Shown: one piece after another, positions 1 through 5,553 of the stretch
Layout: every line of letters starts with the position of its first letter
How positions within the stretch are numbered: position 1 is the first letter of the stretch
Source: JAAZGD01 sp964383845
GTDB lineage: Bacteria; Bacillota; Clostridia; Peptostreptococcales; Anaerovoracaceae
Assembly (NCBI GenBank): GCA_964383845.1
Contig: CAYLIF010000051.1
Span: 1 to 5,553, forward strand
Length of the DNA stretch: 5,553 bases
Reading direction: 5' to 3'
Program-made: the position numbers and the translations under genes
The notes under the pieces: generated by a model
Database searches by the model: none
What the model saw: only the letters and a program-made list of their open reading frames with translations
Told to the model about the DNA's origin: nothing

Positions 1-43
1 CAGGTAAAGTTGTATTGATTTTTGGGAGTGCTTCTCTTAACAT
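1..43 (-). CDS. 5' end of a gene running off the left edge (possibly a class III aminotransferase)
   Basis: An ATG at 43-41 opens a stop-free minus-strand frame of 14 whole codons reading MLREALPKINTTLP, with the next codon starting in G. A GGAGG ribosome binding site (51-55) lies 7 bases upstream, ideal spacing, and an extended -10 promoter lies about 50 bases before the start (100-108). These three signals together make a real gene start likely despite the short length. The pattern 'LPKI-T-LPG' resembles the N-terminus of many 4-aminobutyrate/acetylornithine-type class III aminotransferases (PLP enzymes), which often begin with PKI-T-(I/L/V)PGPK. That is family memory applied to 14 residues, so the product guess is weak (about 0.3), while the presence of a gene start is much better supported. 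Confidence 0.6.
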   Translation of the reverse strand, partial: MLREALPKINTTLP

Positions 44-50
44 TTTAATT

Positions 51-55
51 CCTCC
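51..55 (-). promoter_or_regulatory. Ribosome binding site of the left-edge gene
   Basis: The minus strand reads GGAGG at 55-51, followed by a 7-base spacer and ATG at 43. This near-perfect Shine-Dalgarno sequence is the main support for calling a gene start so close to the window edge. Confidence 0.65.
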
Positions 56-99
56 ATTAATAACTTTAAATTACCAATATGATTTTATTCCTAACGAAT

Positions 100-108
100 A
101 TTATATCA
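100..108 (-). promoter_or_regulatory. Extended -10 promoter for the left-edge gene
   Basis: The minus strand reads TGATATAAT (108 to 100), an exact match to the extended -10 consensus TGnTATAAT for vegetative sigma factors. No good TTGACA-like -35 is visible about 17 bases upstream (AACAAA there), which is tolerable for an extended -10 promoter. Transcription would start near 93, giving a leader of about 50 bases before the ATG at 43. An intrinsic terminator is not visible after the preceding gene (stop at 159), so read-through from that gene is also possible. Confidence 0.5.
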
Positions 109-110
109 TG

Positions 111-123
111 ATTGGGGGCCAAT
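111..123. repeat. Short inverted repeat overlapping the -35 zone of the left-edge promoter
   Basis: ATTGG, three G bases, then CCAAT: 5-bp perfect arms at 111-115 and 119-123. It sits at about -18 to -30 relative to the predicted start near 93, where an operator could act on the promoter at 100-108. Five-base arms can arise by chance in AT-rich DNA, although the GC-rich centre stands out locally. Confidence 0.25.
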
Positions 124-158
124 TTGTTCCATATTTTTCATTATCCCAAATAGTAAAT

Positions 159-452
159 CTATTCTGTCAATTCGTCTTCTTCGTCATATGCAATTAATTG
201 AAAAACCGCTGACTCATCACAATCTGGGCACTGAAAGTTCATTTTACTATATCCCATTTGCTCAAGGGTAACCCCTTTTCTTGCCGCATAGATAAATGGG
301 TAAATAGCATTTAATGCCGTTAGACAAACAGGTCCAGATCGTTCTTTATCTAAAAGGAATCGATCTATATAAATTGTGTCTCCCGGCTTATATACATCGC
401 ATGTGGAACTCTCTACCACAACTTTAACTTTCTTGTCTTTATATTCAGCCAT
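159..452 (-). CDS. TIGR04076-type small cysteine-containing protein
   Basis: A 97-residue soluble protein of unknown biochemical function. It begins at an ATG preceded by AGGAGG (466-461) with an 8-base spacer, so the start is well supported; it ends in TAG. The order of features matches what I recall of the TIGR04076 family: an N-terminal strand 'KKVKVVVESSTC', a 'YKPGDTIYID' turn, the central block 'PVCLTALNAIYPFIYAARKG' (residues 41-60), then a cysteine-bearing segment and a short acidic tail. Cysteines are at 18, 43, 75 and 78; the last two form a CPDC pair that could bind a metal or be redox active, which is inference. There is no signal peptide or membrane segment. It follows the symporter gene but a hairpin (547-570) separates them, so it may be its own unit. 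I see no convincing promoter in 453-546. Confidence 0.8.
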   Translation of the reverse strand: MAEYKDKKVKVVVESSTCDVYKPGDTIYIDRFLLDKERSGPVCLTALNAIYPFIYAARKGVTLEQMGYSKMNFQCPDCDESAVFQLIAYDEEDELTE

Positions 453-546
453 TTCCTTTTCCTCCTATTTATTATACAAATATTGTTCACATATTTTAGC
501 AATATTATCACTATACCATAAACTTAATAATATTTAAAATTAAACA

Positions 547-570
547 GGCGCCTTCATATTAGAAGACGCC
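547..570 (-). terminator. Intrinsic terminator after the symporter gene (probably bidirectional)
   Basis: Nine-base arms (547-555 and 562-570) pair around a 6-base loop; on the minus strand the stem has one G-U wobble and is otherwise complete. It lies 19 bases past the symporter stop at 590. The minus-strand T tract is interrupted (TGTTTAATTTT), while on the plus strand the stem is followed by an almost pure T run (572-585). On the minus strand that run is an A tract leading into the stem, the usual layout of a bidirectional terminator. It marks the end of the amidohydrolase-symporter unit. Confidence 0.75.
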
Positions 571-589
571 CATTTTATTTTTTTTCAAA

Positions 590-2374
590 CTAAAGCTTGT
601 TTTTTGATTGTATTTCTTTTGATGCTTTAACCATTCTCGTCAAGTCTCTTCCACCAAGGCCTGCCATCATAAATATCATCAGCCCACCTACAATAAATGA
701 AGCCCAAACCATCAACATTCCAACCGTTGGTACTTCAAAAGCGAAGGAAAGGATATAGTGTGCGCCAAAGATAACTATTATGGCAATCCAAAATGCCTTC
801 CATCCTATAGTATCTGCTCCCAACCAACCAAACAAGCCTGGTCTAGTGACTTTTTCCACCTCAGGGATGAGGTTAGTGGTCTTAAGTTCTTCACCAAGAA
901 CCTTCCAGTTTGTTTCATTAGCCCTTTCATAGTCAGGTTTTGTTAAAAGACTTACTACTATCATCAGCGGGATTGACACACAAACACCTACATGGGCTGC
1001 GTGAAAACCACCTATTGTAGCTCCTGGGCTTCCTTGAGTTATCCATGCGAACATGGCCCAACTGAATGCTGATAAACTACCTCCAATTGTTGATGCAAGT
1101 GCACCCGAAGTAGTGGATCGTTTCCAGAACCAAGCCGACATAGTCGTCGCTAACAGACCTGATATTACAATTGCTTGTGCTAAGGCCCACAGTGGTACTA
1201 ATATTGGCAACCATAATGCAGAAGCAATTCCAATTCCAACTACGATAATCAGAGAGATTCTACTAGCAAACAATACCTGTTTGTCAGTTGCATCTTTACG
1301 AATAACCATCTGATATATATCGCGAGTTAAAATTGTTACACCATTCATTGCAAAGGAAGATCCACATGAAATAATCGTCATCAATAACCCAACAAGAATA
1401 AGAACACCAATAGCGGTATTAGCAAACTCTATCGTAAACCATGCATATAAAGCATCTCCAGACACGCCACTTGGCACGGCAAACTTTCCGGTTATGACAC
1501 CAACTAGAATTGCCATTCCACCTAAGAAAGGTAGCACGTTATAATAAGAACCGCCTAAAACTGCTAACATACCGTTTGAACTTACCTTAGGTGATGCCCC
1601 TACATAAGCCCACATGTACATCCATGGATCTGCTAAATAGAATATGCAGAAGGTTAATAACCAAGTGGTAAATAATGAGGTATCAATAGACCAGAAATTC
1701 ACAAAAGTTTCTGGCAATAGATCATAGAAACTAGTCGTAACTGAACCTATATCCCCTACAGCTTTAAACGCAACCAGTGCAAACAACATAATCCCTGCAG
1801 CCTGCAGAACTGATTGGAACCATTGAGTAATTAAGGCAGAGTATTGACCTGCACTTATCAAGTATAAAAGTATTATTACAGCTGATACTACAACTCCAAA
1901 TCTAATGCTTGTTCCAAAGACAACATTCATTGCCGCTGAAATAGCTAAAAATTGCATGCCTGTAAGTATTGCTGGACGGAATATGGCAGCGGTAGCCGCT
2001 GGTAAACGCATTACTTCGCCATATCTTGCACAAACAAAGTCTGAGATTGTAACAGCTTTATTCTTTCTCCCAAAGTAGTTCAATCTTCTTGCAAACAATA
2101 CCGTAAATAGCGCACATCCAGTTACAACAAATATAGATGCCCACATTGATGAAATACCTGAATTGAAACCATATCCAACATATCCAGATACGCTAGCTCC
2201 TCCAACGTACCCTCCCAAATATGCTGAGGCTAGCAGCCAAAAGGGTGCTCCTCTACCTGCTAGTAGGAAATCATCTGATGTTGTTGCTACTCTTCGAAAC
2301 CATAAACCAGCTAGTATGAACCCAATAACCAGAATCACTAATACAATTAGCGATATAAATACAGTAGTGTTCAT
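590..2374 (-). CDS. Sodium:solute symporter family (SSF) transporter
   Basis: A 594-residue integral membrane protein of the sodium:solute symporter family (TC 2.A.21), which uses the sodium gradient to import a small organic solute. ATG at 2374 follows GAGAGGAG (2388-2381) with a 6-base spacer. Visible family marks: an N-terminal helix (about 4-26) then 'SDDFLLAGRG' (33-42), a glycine-rich second helix 'YLGGYVGGASVSGY' (52-65), and the late SSF block with 'FAMNGVTILTRDIY' (341-354), which corresponds to the 'LLxxSSxxTxDIY' region of PutP/PanF-type proteins. About 13 helices form the core, followed by a hydrophilic stretch (about 478-520) and two further helices (about 525-573). Its length and C-terminal extension fit larger SSF members. 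It lies 63 bp after the M20 amidohydrolase gene with no terminator between, so co-transcription from the sigma-54 promoter is likely. The substrate is unknown; the partner enzyme suggests an amide-linked amino acid conjugate or small peptide-like compound. Confidence 0.92.
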   Translation of the reverse strand: MNTTVFISLIVLVILVIGFILAGLWFRRVATTSDDFLLAGRGAPFWLLASAYLGGYVGGASVSGYVGYGFNSGISSMWASIFVVTGCALFTVLFARRLNYFGRKNKAVTISDFVCARYGEVMRLPAATAAIFRPAILTGMQFLAISAAMNVVFGTSIRFGVVVSAVIILLYLISAGQYSALITQWFQSVLQAAGIMLFALVAFKAVGDIGSVTTSFYDLLPETFVNFWSIDTSLFTTWLLTFCIFYLADPWMYMWAYVGASPKVSSNGMLAVLGGSYYNVLPFLGGMAILVGVITGKFAVPSGVSGDALYAWFTIEFANTAIGVLILVGLLMTIISCGSSFAMNGVTILTRDIYQMVIRKDATDKQVLFASRISLIIVVGIGIASALWLPILVPLWALAQAIVISGLLATTMSAWFWKRSTTSGALASTIGGSLSAFSWAMFAWITQGSPGATIGGFHAAHVGVCVSIPLMIVVSLLTKPDYERANETNWKVLGEELKTTNLIPEVEKVTRPGLFGWLGADTIGWKAFWIAIIVIFGAHYILSFAFEVPTVGMLMVWASFIVGGLMIFMMAGLGGRDLTRMVKASKEIQSKNKL

Positions 2375-2390
2375 ATATTTCTCCTCTCTT

Positions 2391-2420
2391 TATTAACTAA
2401 ACTATATTATATTAACTAAA
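2391..2420. repeat. 11-bp direct repeat between the amidohydrolase and symporter genes
   Basis: TATTAACTAAA occurs exactly at 2391-2401 and again at 2410-2420, 19 bases apart, in the 63-bp gap just upstream of the symporter's ribosome binding site. On the minus strand each copy reads TTTAGTTAATA. The gap is almost pure A+T, which raises the chance of coincidence. No terminator hairpin or clear promoter is visible in the gap. Confidence 0.4.
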
Positions 2421-2437
2421 AAATGTTTAAGAAAAAA

Positions 2438-3853
2438 TTACAAGTATTTACTCATAACGTCTTTGTTTAAATCTACTGGAGGTTTATAATCCTCAGGTAG
2501 CAAACAATGGTATTTTTCTCCCCCAAGTCTTTCTTTGAATTCACTCTGAGCAGCTTTTAGCATCTCTGAATCACATAGGATATCCGCTGCAGTTAAAGAA
2601 ATTACCTTCGCTGCTGTATCCATGCTCTTATCACCTACCGTGTCAACCGCGCATCTGGTTACACCCCAGTGGTGCCAACCCGCTTCTTTAACACCCATAG
2701 AAATCCATGGTGATGCATATGGTGCATTCCAACTATATTCCGAGGTATCGCAAACAACTGTATGTCCTCCACCAAAAGGCATAATCTCCGTTTCGAACCC
2801 ACTCTCATTAACTCCAATTTCTCTTTGGATTTTCTTGGCCATCTCTTGTTCGTCCTCCGTGTATTGAGGGGGCCCAACCCTTTGAAAGTTCTTGTGCAAT
2901 CTATCAGCAAGTGTTTTGTTGGGGATCTTATGATGAGTGAAAGTAACGATTTCCATTTCCACTGTAGTTTCTGTGGATAAGGCAGCTCCTTCTGCGCATT
3001 TTTTGATTCTTTCTAATGCGGATTGTGCTTCCTCAGTGGTAACGAATCTTCCGATATACCAAGCTGTTGTTATATCTGGAACTACGCTTGGGAATTCAGG
3101 ACCTGTGTTGGTAAGAGTGTAGTTTATGGTATTTGCTGCATCTGGCGGAGCTCCTGGATGAATATGCTCTCTCATAATTTCTACAGCATGCCCTTGAAGT
3201 AGCGCTGCATCTAAGGCACTACGACCATGCCAAGGTGAGTTGCCATGGGCTGTCCGTCCATGAAAGTGAAATTTGACACTAAAATATGCTGCACAACTAT
3301 CATAGTCAGCCCTATTGTAAGTCCAAGGGTGCCAATCAAGAATCGCATCAAATCCTTCTAACAGACCCGCTTTTCCCAAAAACGGTTTACCAAGACAAAG
3401 TTCTTCCGCAGGTGCTCCAATAATTTTCACTGTACCCTTTAACCCGAATTTTATTAAGGCTTCTTTTATTGCAATTCCTGCTTTTGCGCTTCCCACTCCT
3501 AACAGATTATGGCCACAACCTTGTCCTGGAGCCCCATCCTCCACCGCTTCTTTTTCTAAGGCTGTTTTTGATTGAGACAGTCCCGGTAAGGCGTCATATT
3601 CCGCATTAATACCTATAATTGGACGACCTTCACCAAATGTAGCAATAAAAGCAGTTGGCATGCCTGCAACTCCGGTTTCAACATTGAATCCATTTTCAGA
3701 CAACAAGTCCACCACTACTCCCATAGATTTATACTCTTGCATTGAAAGCTCTGGGTGGGACCATATTTTTCTTTGAGCCTCATAAAAACGGTCTAGATTT
3801 TCCTCATTCCACTTAAGTAAAAAATCTTTGATTTCTTCAATATTTTTTATCAT
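2438..3853 (-). CDS. M20-family amidohydrolase, AbgB-like (aminobenzoyl-glutamate hydrolase type)
   Basis: A 471-residue cytoplasmic metallo-amidohydrolase, close in length to E. coli AbgB (481). M20 enzymes of this branch cleave the amide bond of N-acyl or aminobenzoyl amino acid conjugates. AbgB-like marks: 'HPELSMQEY' (33-41), 'AEYDALPGLSQ' (84-94), 'GQGCGHNLLG' with metal ligands Cys113 and His115 (110-119), 'GAPAEE' with Glu150/Glu151 (146-151), 'DWHPW' with His175, the dimerisation-domain 'RTAHGNSPWHGRSALDA' (200-216, His203), 'EGAALSTETTVE' (288-299) and C-terminal 'YHCLLPEDYKPP'. The last metal-ligand position, expected as 'GHKGM', reads 'GDKSM' (Asp408). An in-frame ATG at 3937 would give 499 residues, but it lies upstream of the predicted transcription start (about 3899) and lacks a ribosome binding site, whereas ATG 3853 has a strong one. 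It is the first gene of a unit with the symporter. The true substrate is unknown, so I do not assign the symbol abgB. Confidence 0.93.
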   Translation of the reverse strand: MIKNIEEIKDFLLKWNEENLDRFYEAQRKIWSHPELSMQEYKSMGVVVDLLSENGFNVETGVAGMPTAFIATFGEGRPIIGINAEYDALPGLSQSKTALEKEAVEDGAPGQGCGHNLLGVGSAKAGIAIKEALIKFGLKGTVKIIGAPAEELCLGKPFLGKAGLLEGFDAILDWHPWTYNRADYDSCAAYFSVKFHFHGRTAHGNSPWHGRSALDAALLQGHAVEIMREHIHPGAPPDAANTINYTLTNTGPEFPSVVPDITTAWYIGRFVTTEEAQSALERIKKCAEGAALSTETTVEMEIVTFTHHKIPNKTLADRLHKNFQRVGPPQYTEDEQEMAKKIQREIGVNESGFETEIMPFGGGHTVVCDTSEYSWNAPYASPWISMGVKEAGWHHWGVTRCAVDTVGDKSMDTAAKVISLTAADILCDSEMLKAAQSEFKERLGGEKYHCLLPEDYKPPVDLNKDVMSKYL

Positions 3854-3860
3854 TAATTTG

Positions 3861-3871
3861 CTTCTCCTTCC
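3861..3871 (-). promoter_or_regulatory. Ribosome binding site fixing the amidohydrolase start
   Basis: The minus strand reads GGAAGGAGAAG (3871-3861), 7 bases before ATG at 3853. No comparable purine-rich site precedes the alternative upstream ATG at 3937. This selects the 471-residue form. Confidence 0.85.
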
Positions 3872-3909
3872 TTTGATTATAAATTGTTTATAACAGCATT
3901 TATATCTTA

Positions 3910-3926
3910 CGCAAATGTTGTGCCAA
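3910..3926 (-). promoter_or_regulatory. Sigma-54 (RpoN) -24/-12 promoter of the amidohydrolase-symporter unit
   Basis: The minus strand reads TTGGCACAACATTTGCG (3926-3910). It matches the sigma-54 consensus TTGGCAC-N5-TTGC, with the invariant GG (3924-3923) and GC (3912-3911) exactly 10 bases apart. The deviations are A for G after GGCAC and G for A/T after TTGC. Transcription should start near 3899, giving a leader of about 46 bases before ATG 3853. Such promoters need an AAA+ activator, and one is encoded immediately upstream (stop at 4102) with an intact GAFTGA sigma-54 contact loop. Confidence 0.9.
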
Positions 3927-3964
3927 AAATTTAACAATCATGAGTAAAAAAAAATTTTATAATA

Positions 3965-3980
3965 CATTGATTTTTCAATG
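3965..3980. repeat. Inverted repeat, candidate activator binding site
   Basis: CATTGA, four T bases, TCAATG: perfect 6-bp arms at 3965-3970 and 3975-3980. The centre is about 73 bases upstream of the predicted sigma-54 start (3899), a workable though slightly close position for an enhancer-type site. It lies between the activator gene's terminator and the promoter, so it is the best visible candidate for the activator's target. Only one copy is seen, whereas activators of this class often use two or more sites. Confidence 0.4.
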
Positions 3981-4045
3981 ACACTAAATAACCATACTAA
4001 ATATTTCTGGGGTAAATATAACTTTTAGATGATTTCAAAATATTT

Positions 4046-4086
4046 AAAAGACTCGTTTAATTCACATTGAATTAAACGAGTCTTTT
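4046..4086 (-). terminator. Intrinsic terminator of the sigma-54 activator gene
   Basis: A perfect 18-bp stem (arms 4046-4063 and 4069-4086) with a 5-base loop begins 15 bases after the activator's TAA (4102). On the minus strand the 3' arm ends in CTTTT followed by AAATATTTT; the plus strand also ends in a T run, so it could work in both directions. It separates the activator transcript from the sigma-54-driven unit and keeps the downstream promoter free of read-through. Confidence 0.88.
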
Positions 4087-4101
4087 TGAGTTTTGATAAT
4101 C

Positions 4102-5553
4102 TTATTTACAATATTTTTGGATTTTACGATACGCAGTTGCTTGGCTAACGCCTAATACCTCGGCTACTTTGTAGCTACTTCTATATTTATCATAAGCAGC
4201 TACAACCATTTTCTTTTCGAGTTCTTCCAAGCTTTCATACACTTCTTCTGTTGGTAATTCTAGATTCGAATTTTCCTTATCTGCAATCTGCTCGTTATTA
4301 TGAAAGTCTGAACAATTTTCTAAATCCTCGCGCTCAATACCTATCACGACTCTTCGCTCAATATAGTTTTCTAATTCACGAGTATTCCCCATCCACTGTT
4401 TTTTCAGTAATATACTTTTAAATTCTTCAGTCATATTGAATTCTTTACCATATTTATCCCCATACTTTTTTATAAAATGAAGTGCAGTTGGAATTATATC
4501 TTCTTTTCTTTCTCGAAGAGGTTTGATTTCAATAGGAACAACGTTTAGCCTATAATACAGGTCCGAACGAAATAATCCCTTTGCAACAAGGGGAGGTAAT
4601 GGTCTATTACTTGCGGATATAATACGAACGTCCACTTCGATGGGAACAGTTCCGCCCACACGAGTAATCTTCCTTTTTTGCAAGAAATTCAACAATTTCA
4701 CCTGCAAGTGAAAAGGAAGTTCACTCAATTCATCTAAAAATAATGTACCCTTATTTGCTATTTCTATTAAGCCTGGCTTTCCTTTTTTATCAGCGCCAGT
4801 AAATGCTCCACTTTCGTAACCAAACAGTTCGGATTCTAATAATTTCTCAGGAATAGCGCCACAATTTATTTCCACCATATTGTATTTATTTCTATTGCTT
4901 GTTTCATGGATATATTGGGCAAGAACACCCTTTCCAACTCCAGTTTCTCCCGTGATCATGATACTAGTGCTAGTGTTTTTAACTAATTCAACGATATCGA
5001 GAATATCATGCATGCATGAACTTTCGCCAATTAAGTCTTTAGAGACATCCTCCCTATCCCTGTTTTTTCTTTTTAAAGAGTATATATATCTGCTTAAATT
5101 AGTTATGTCTTGAAGTAATAGCGCGCTGGTTACAACCCTAAAAATCTCACCCTTTTCGTCAAAAATTGGTACACCTGTAACCACAATATCCTTAACCTCG
5201 TTAACCTGCTGCAACACTGATACCCTGCATCTTTCTTTTAACGTTAAGGCACAAACTGAAGGTTTAAGTGTTCCTTCTTTTTCGATGTCCAAGACATTTC
5301 TGCCAAACATATTTTCTCGATTTGTACCAGTAATATCAACAAATGTTTTATTTACTCTTAAGGTTTTTCCAAGTGCATCTGCTATAAAAAGGCTGGCAGG
5401 GCTGTTTTCGAAAACCTGGTTTAGCTCTTTACTTGATTCAATAATTATATTTAGTGCATGGAGCAGCTCTTCTGGATTTTTAGGTTTCACAGGGATCGAA
5501 GTTTTTTCAGGCCATGCAAAATCAATCTTATTAATCATGTCCAAATAAGATTC
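4102..5553 (-). CDS. Sigma-54-dependent transcriptional activator (PAS, AAA+, TyrR/Fis-type HTH); 5' end uncertain
   Basis: A bacterial enhancer-binding protein that hydrolyses ATP to open sigma-54 promoters. Numbered from a TTG at 5544: a PAS sensor domain (about 40-148, 'NSPASLFIADALGKTLRVN'), a linker, then the AAA+ core (about 170-400) with Walker A 'GETGVGKG' (199-206), the sigma-54 contact loop 'GAFTGA' (246-251), Walker B 'GTLFLDE' (266-272), sensor I 'SASNR' (310-314), arginine-finger region 'FRSDLYYRLN' (325-334) and sensor II 'GNTRELEN' (386-393). It ends with a helix-turn-helix 'YKVAEVLGVSQATAYRKIQKY' region (458-478), similar to TyrR-type regulators. There is no phosphoreceiver domain, so a ligand bound by PAS probably controls it. 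The residue before GN is Met rather than the usual Pro. The start is unclear: TTG 5544 and ATG 5538 both lack a ribosome binding site, and the frame stays open to 5553, so the true start may lie outside the window. Its likely target is the sigma-54 promoter at 3910-3926. Confidence 0.95.
   Translation of the reverse strand, partial: ESYLDMINKIDFAWPEKTSIPVKPKNPEELLHALNIIIESSKELNQVFENSPASLFIADALGKTLRVNKTFVDITGTNRENMFGRNVLDIEKEGTLKPSVCALTLKERCRVSVLQQVNEVKDIVVTGVPIFDEKGEIFRVVTSALLLQDITNLSRYIYSLKRKNRDREDVSKDLIGESSCMHDILDIVELVKNTSTSIMITGETGVGKGVLAQYIHETSNRNKYNMVEINCGAIPEKLLESELFGYESGAFTGADKKGKPGLIEIANKGTLFLDELSELPFHLQVKLLNFLQKRKITRVGGTVPIEVDVRIISASNRPLPPLVAKGLFRSDLYYRLNVVPIEIKPLRERKEDIIPTALHFIKKYGDKYGKEFNMTEEFKSILLKKQWMGNTRELENYIERRVVIGIEREDLENCSDFHNNEQIADKENSNLELPTEEVYESLEELEKKMVVAAYDKYRSSYKVAEVLGVSQATAYRKIQKYCK

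Noticed and set aside
107..124. TTGGCC...CATGA on the minus strand as a second sigma-54 promoter for the left-edge gene
   Set aside because: The -24-like GG is present, but the base pair 10 bases on is TG, not the required GC; the extended -10 match there is better.
15..197. Plus-strand open frame of 60 codons at the left
   Set aside because: It has no ribosome binding site, overlaps the 3' end of the 97-residue gene, the promoter at 100-108 and the left-edge gene start, and its AT-rich translation resembles no protein.
471..476. Exact TATAAT on the minus strand just upstream of the 97-residue gene
   Set aside because: Transcription from it would start around 464, inside the ribosome binding site (461-466), and no -35 is present at normal spacing.
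2659..2910. Minus-strand 83-codon frame inside the amidohydrolase gene
   Set aside because: It lies wholly within the strongly supported M20 coding region in another frame, is Arg/Lys-rich in the manner of a shadow frame and lacks a ribosome binding site.
4046..4086. The long palindrome as an operator or a transposon end
   Set aside because: Its place 15 bases after a stop codon, T-rich flanks and short loop fit an intrinsic terminator; no transposase gene or target duplication is seen.
5285..5548. Plus-strand 87-codon frame opposite the PAS region of the activator
   Set aside because: It is the antisense of well-conserved coding sequence; no ribosome binding site or promoter supports it.

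Overview
The window is AT-rich (roughly 60-65% A+T by eye), and every supported gene lies on the minus strand. Shine-Dalgarno sites are strong and purine-rich (AGGAGG, GGAAGGAG, GAGAGGAG), and two intergenic hairpins look like intrinsic terminators. Together with the protein families this points to a low-GC Gram-positive bacterium (Bacillota), probably an anaerobic clostridial-type lineage. That placement is inference; no taxonomic marker gene is present.

In order of transcription (right to left): a PAS / AAA+ / helix-turn-helix sigma-54 activator (stop at 4102, frame open to the right edge) ends at a perfect 18-bp hairpin terminator (4046-4086). A regulatory gap follows with a textbook -24/-12 sigma-54 promoter (3910-3926) and an inverted repeat upstream of it (3965-3980). 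This promoter drives an AbgB-like M20 amidohydrolase (2438-3853). After 63 bp without a terminator comes a sodium:solute symporter (590-2374), and then a hairpin terminator (547-570). Next is a small cysteine-containing TIGR04076-type protein (159-452). At the left edge are an extended -10 promoter and the first 14 codons of another minus-strand gene (1-43), with a strong ribosome binding site.

Working model: the PAS activator senses an unknown cue and switches on, through RNA polymerase-sigma54, a two-gene unit. The symporter imports an N-acylated amino acid, aminobenzoyl-glutamate-like or dipeptide-like compound, and the M20 enzyme cleaves its amide bond in the cytoplasm. The substrate cannot be read from the sequence. 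The clearest results are the sigma-54 promoter next to its likely activator, the shortening of the amidohydrolase to 471 codons that this promoter requires, and an apparent His-to-Asp change at the last metal-ligand position of that enzyme. I see no CRISPR array, RNA gene, insertion sequence or wholly novel system.
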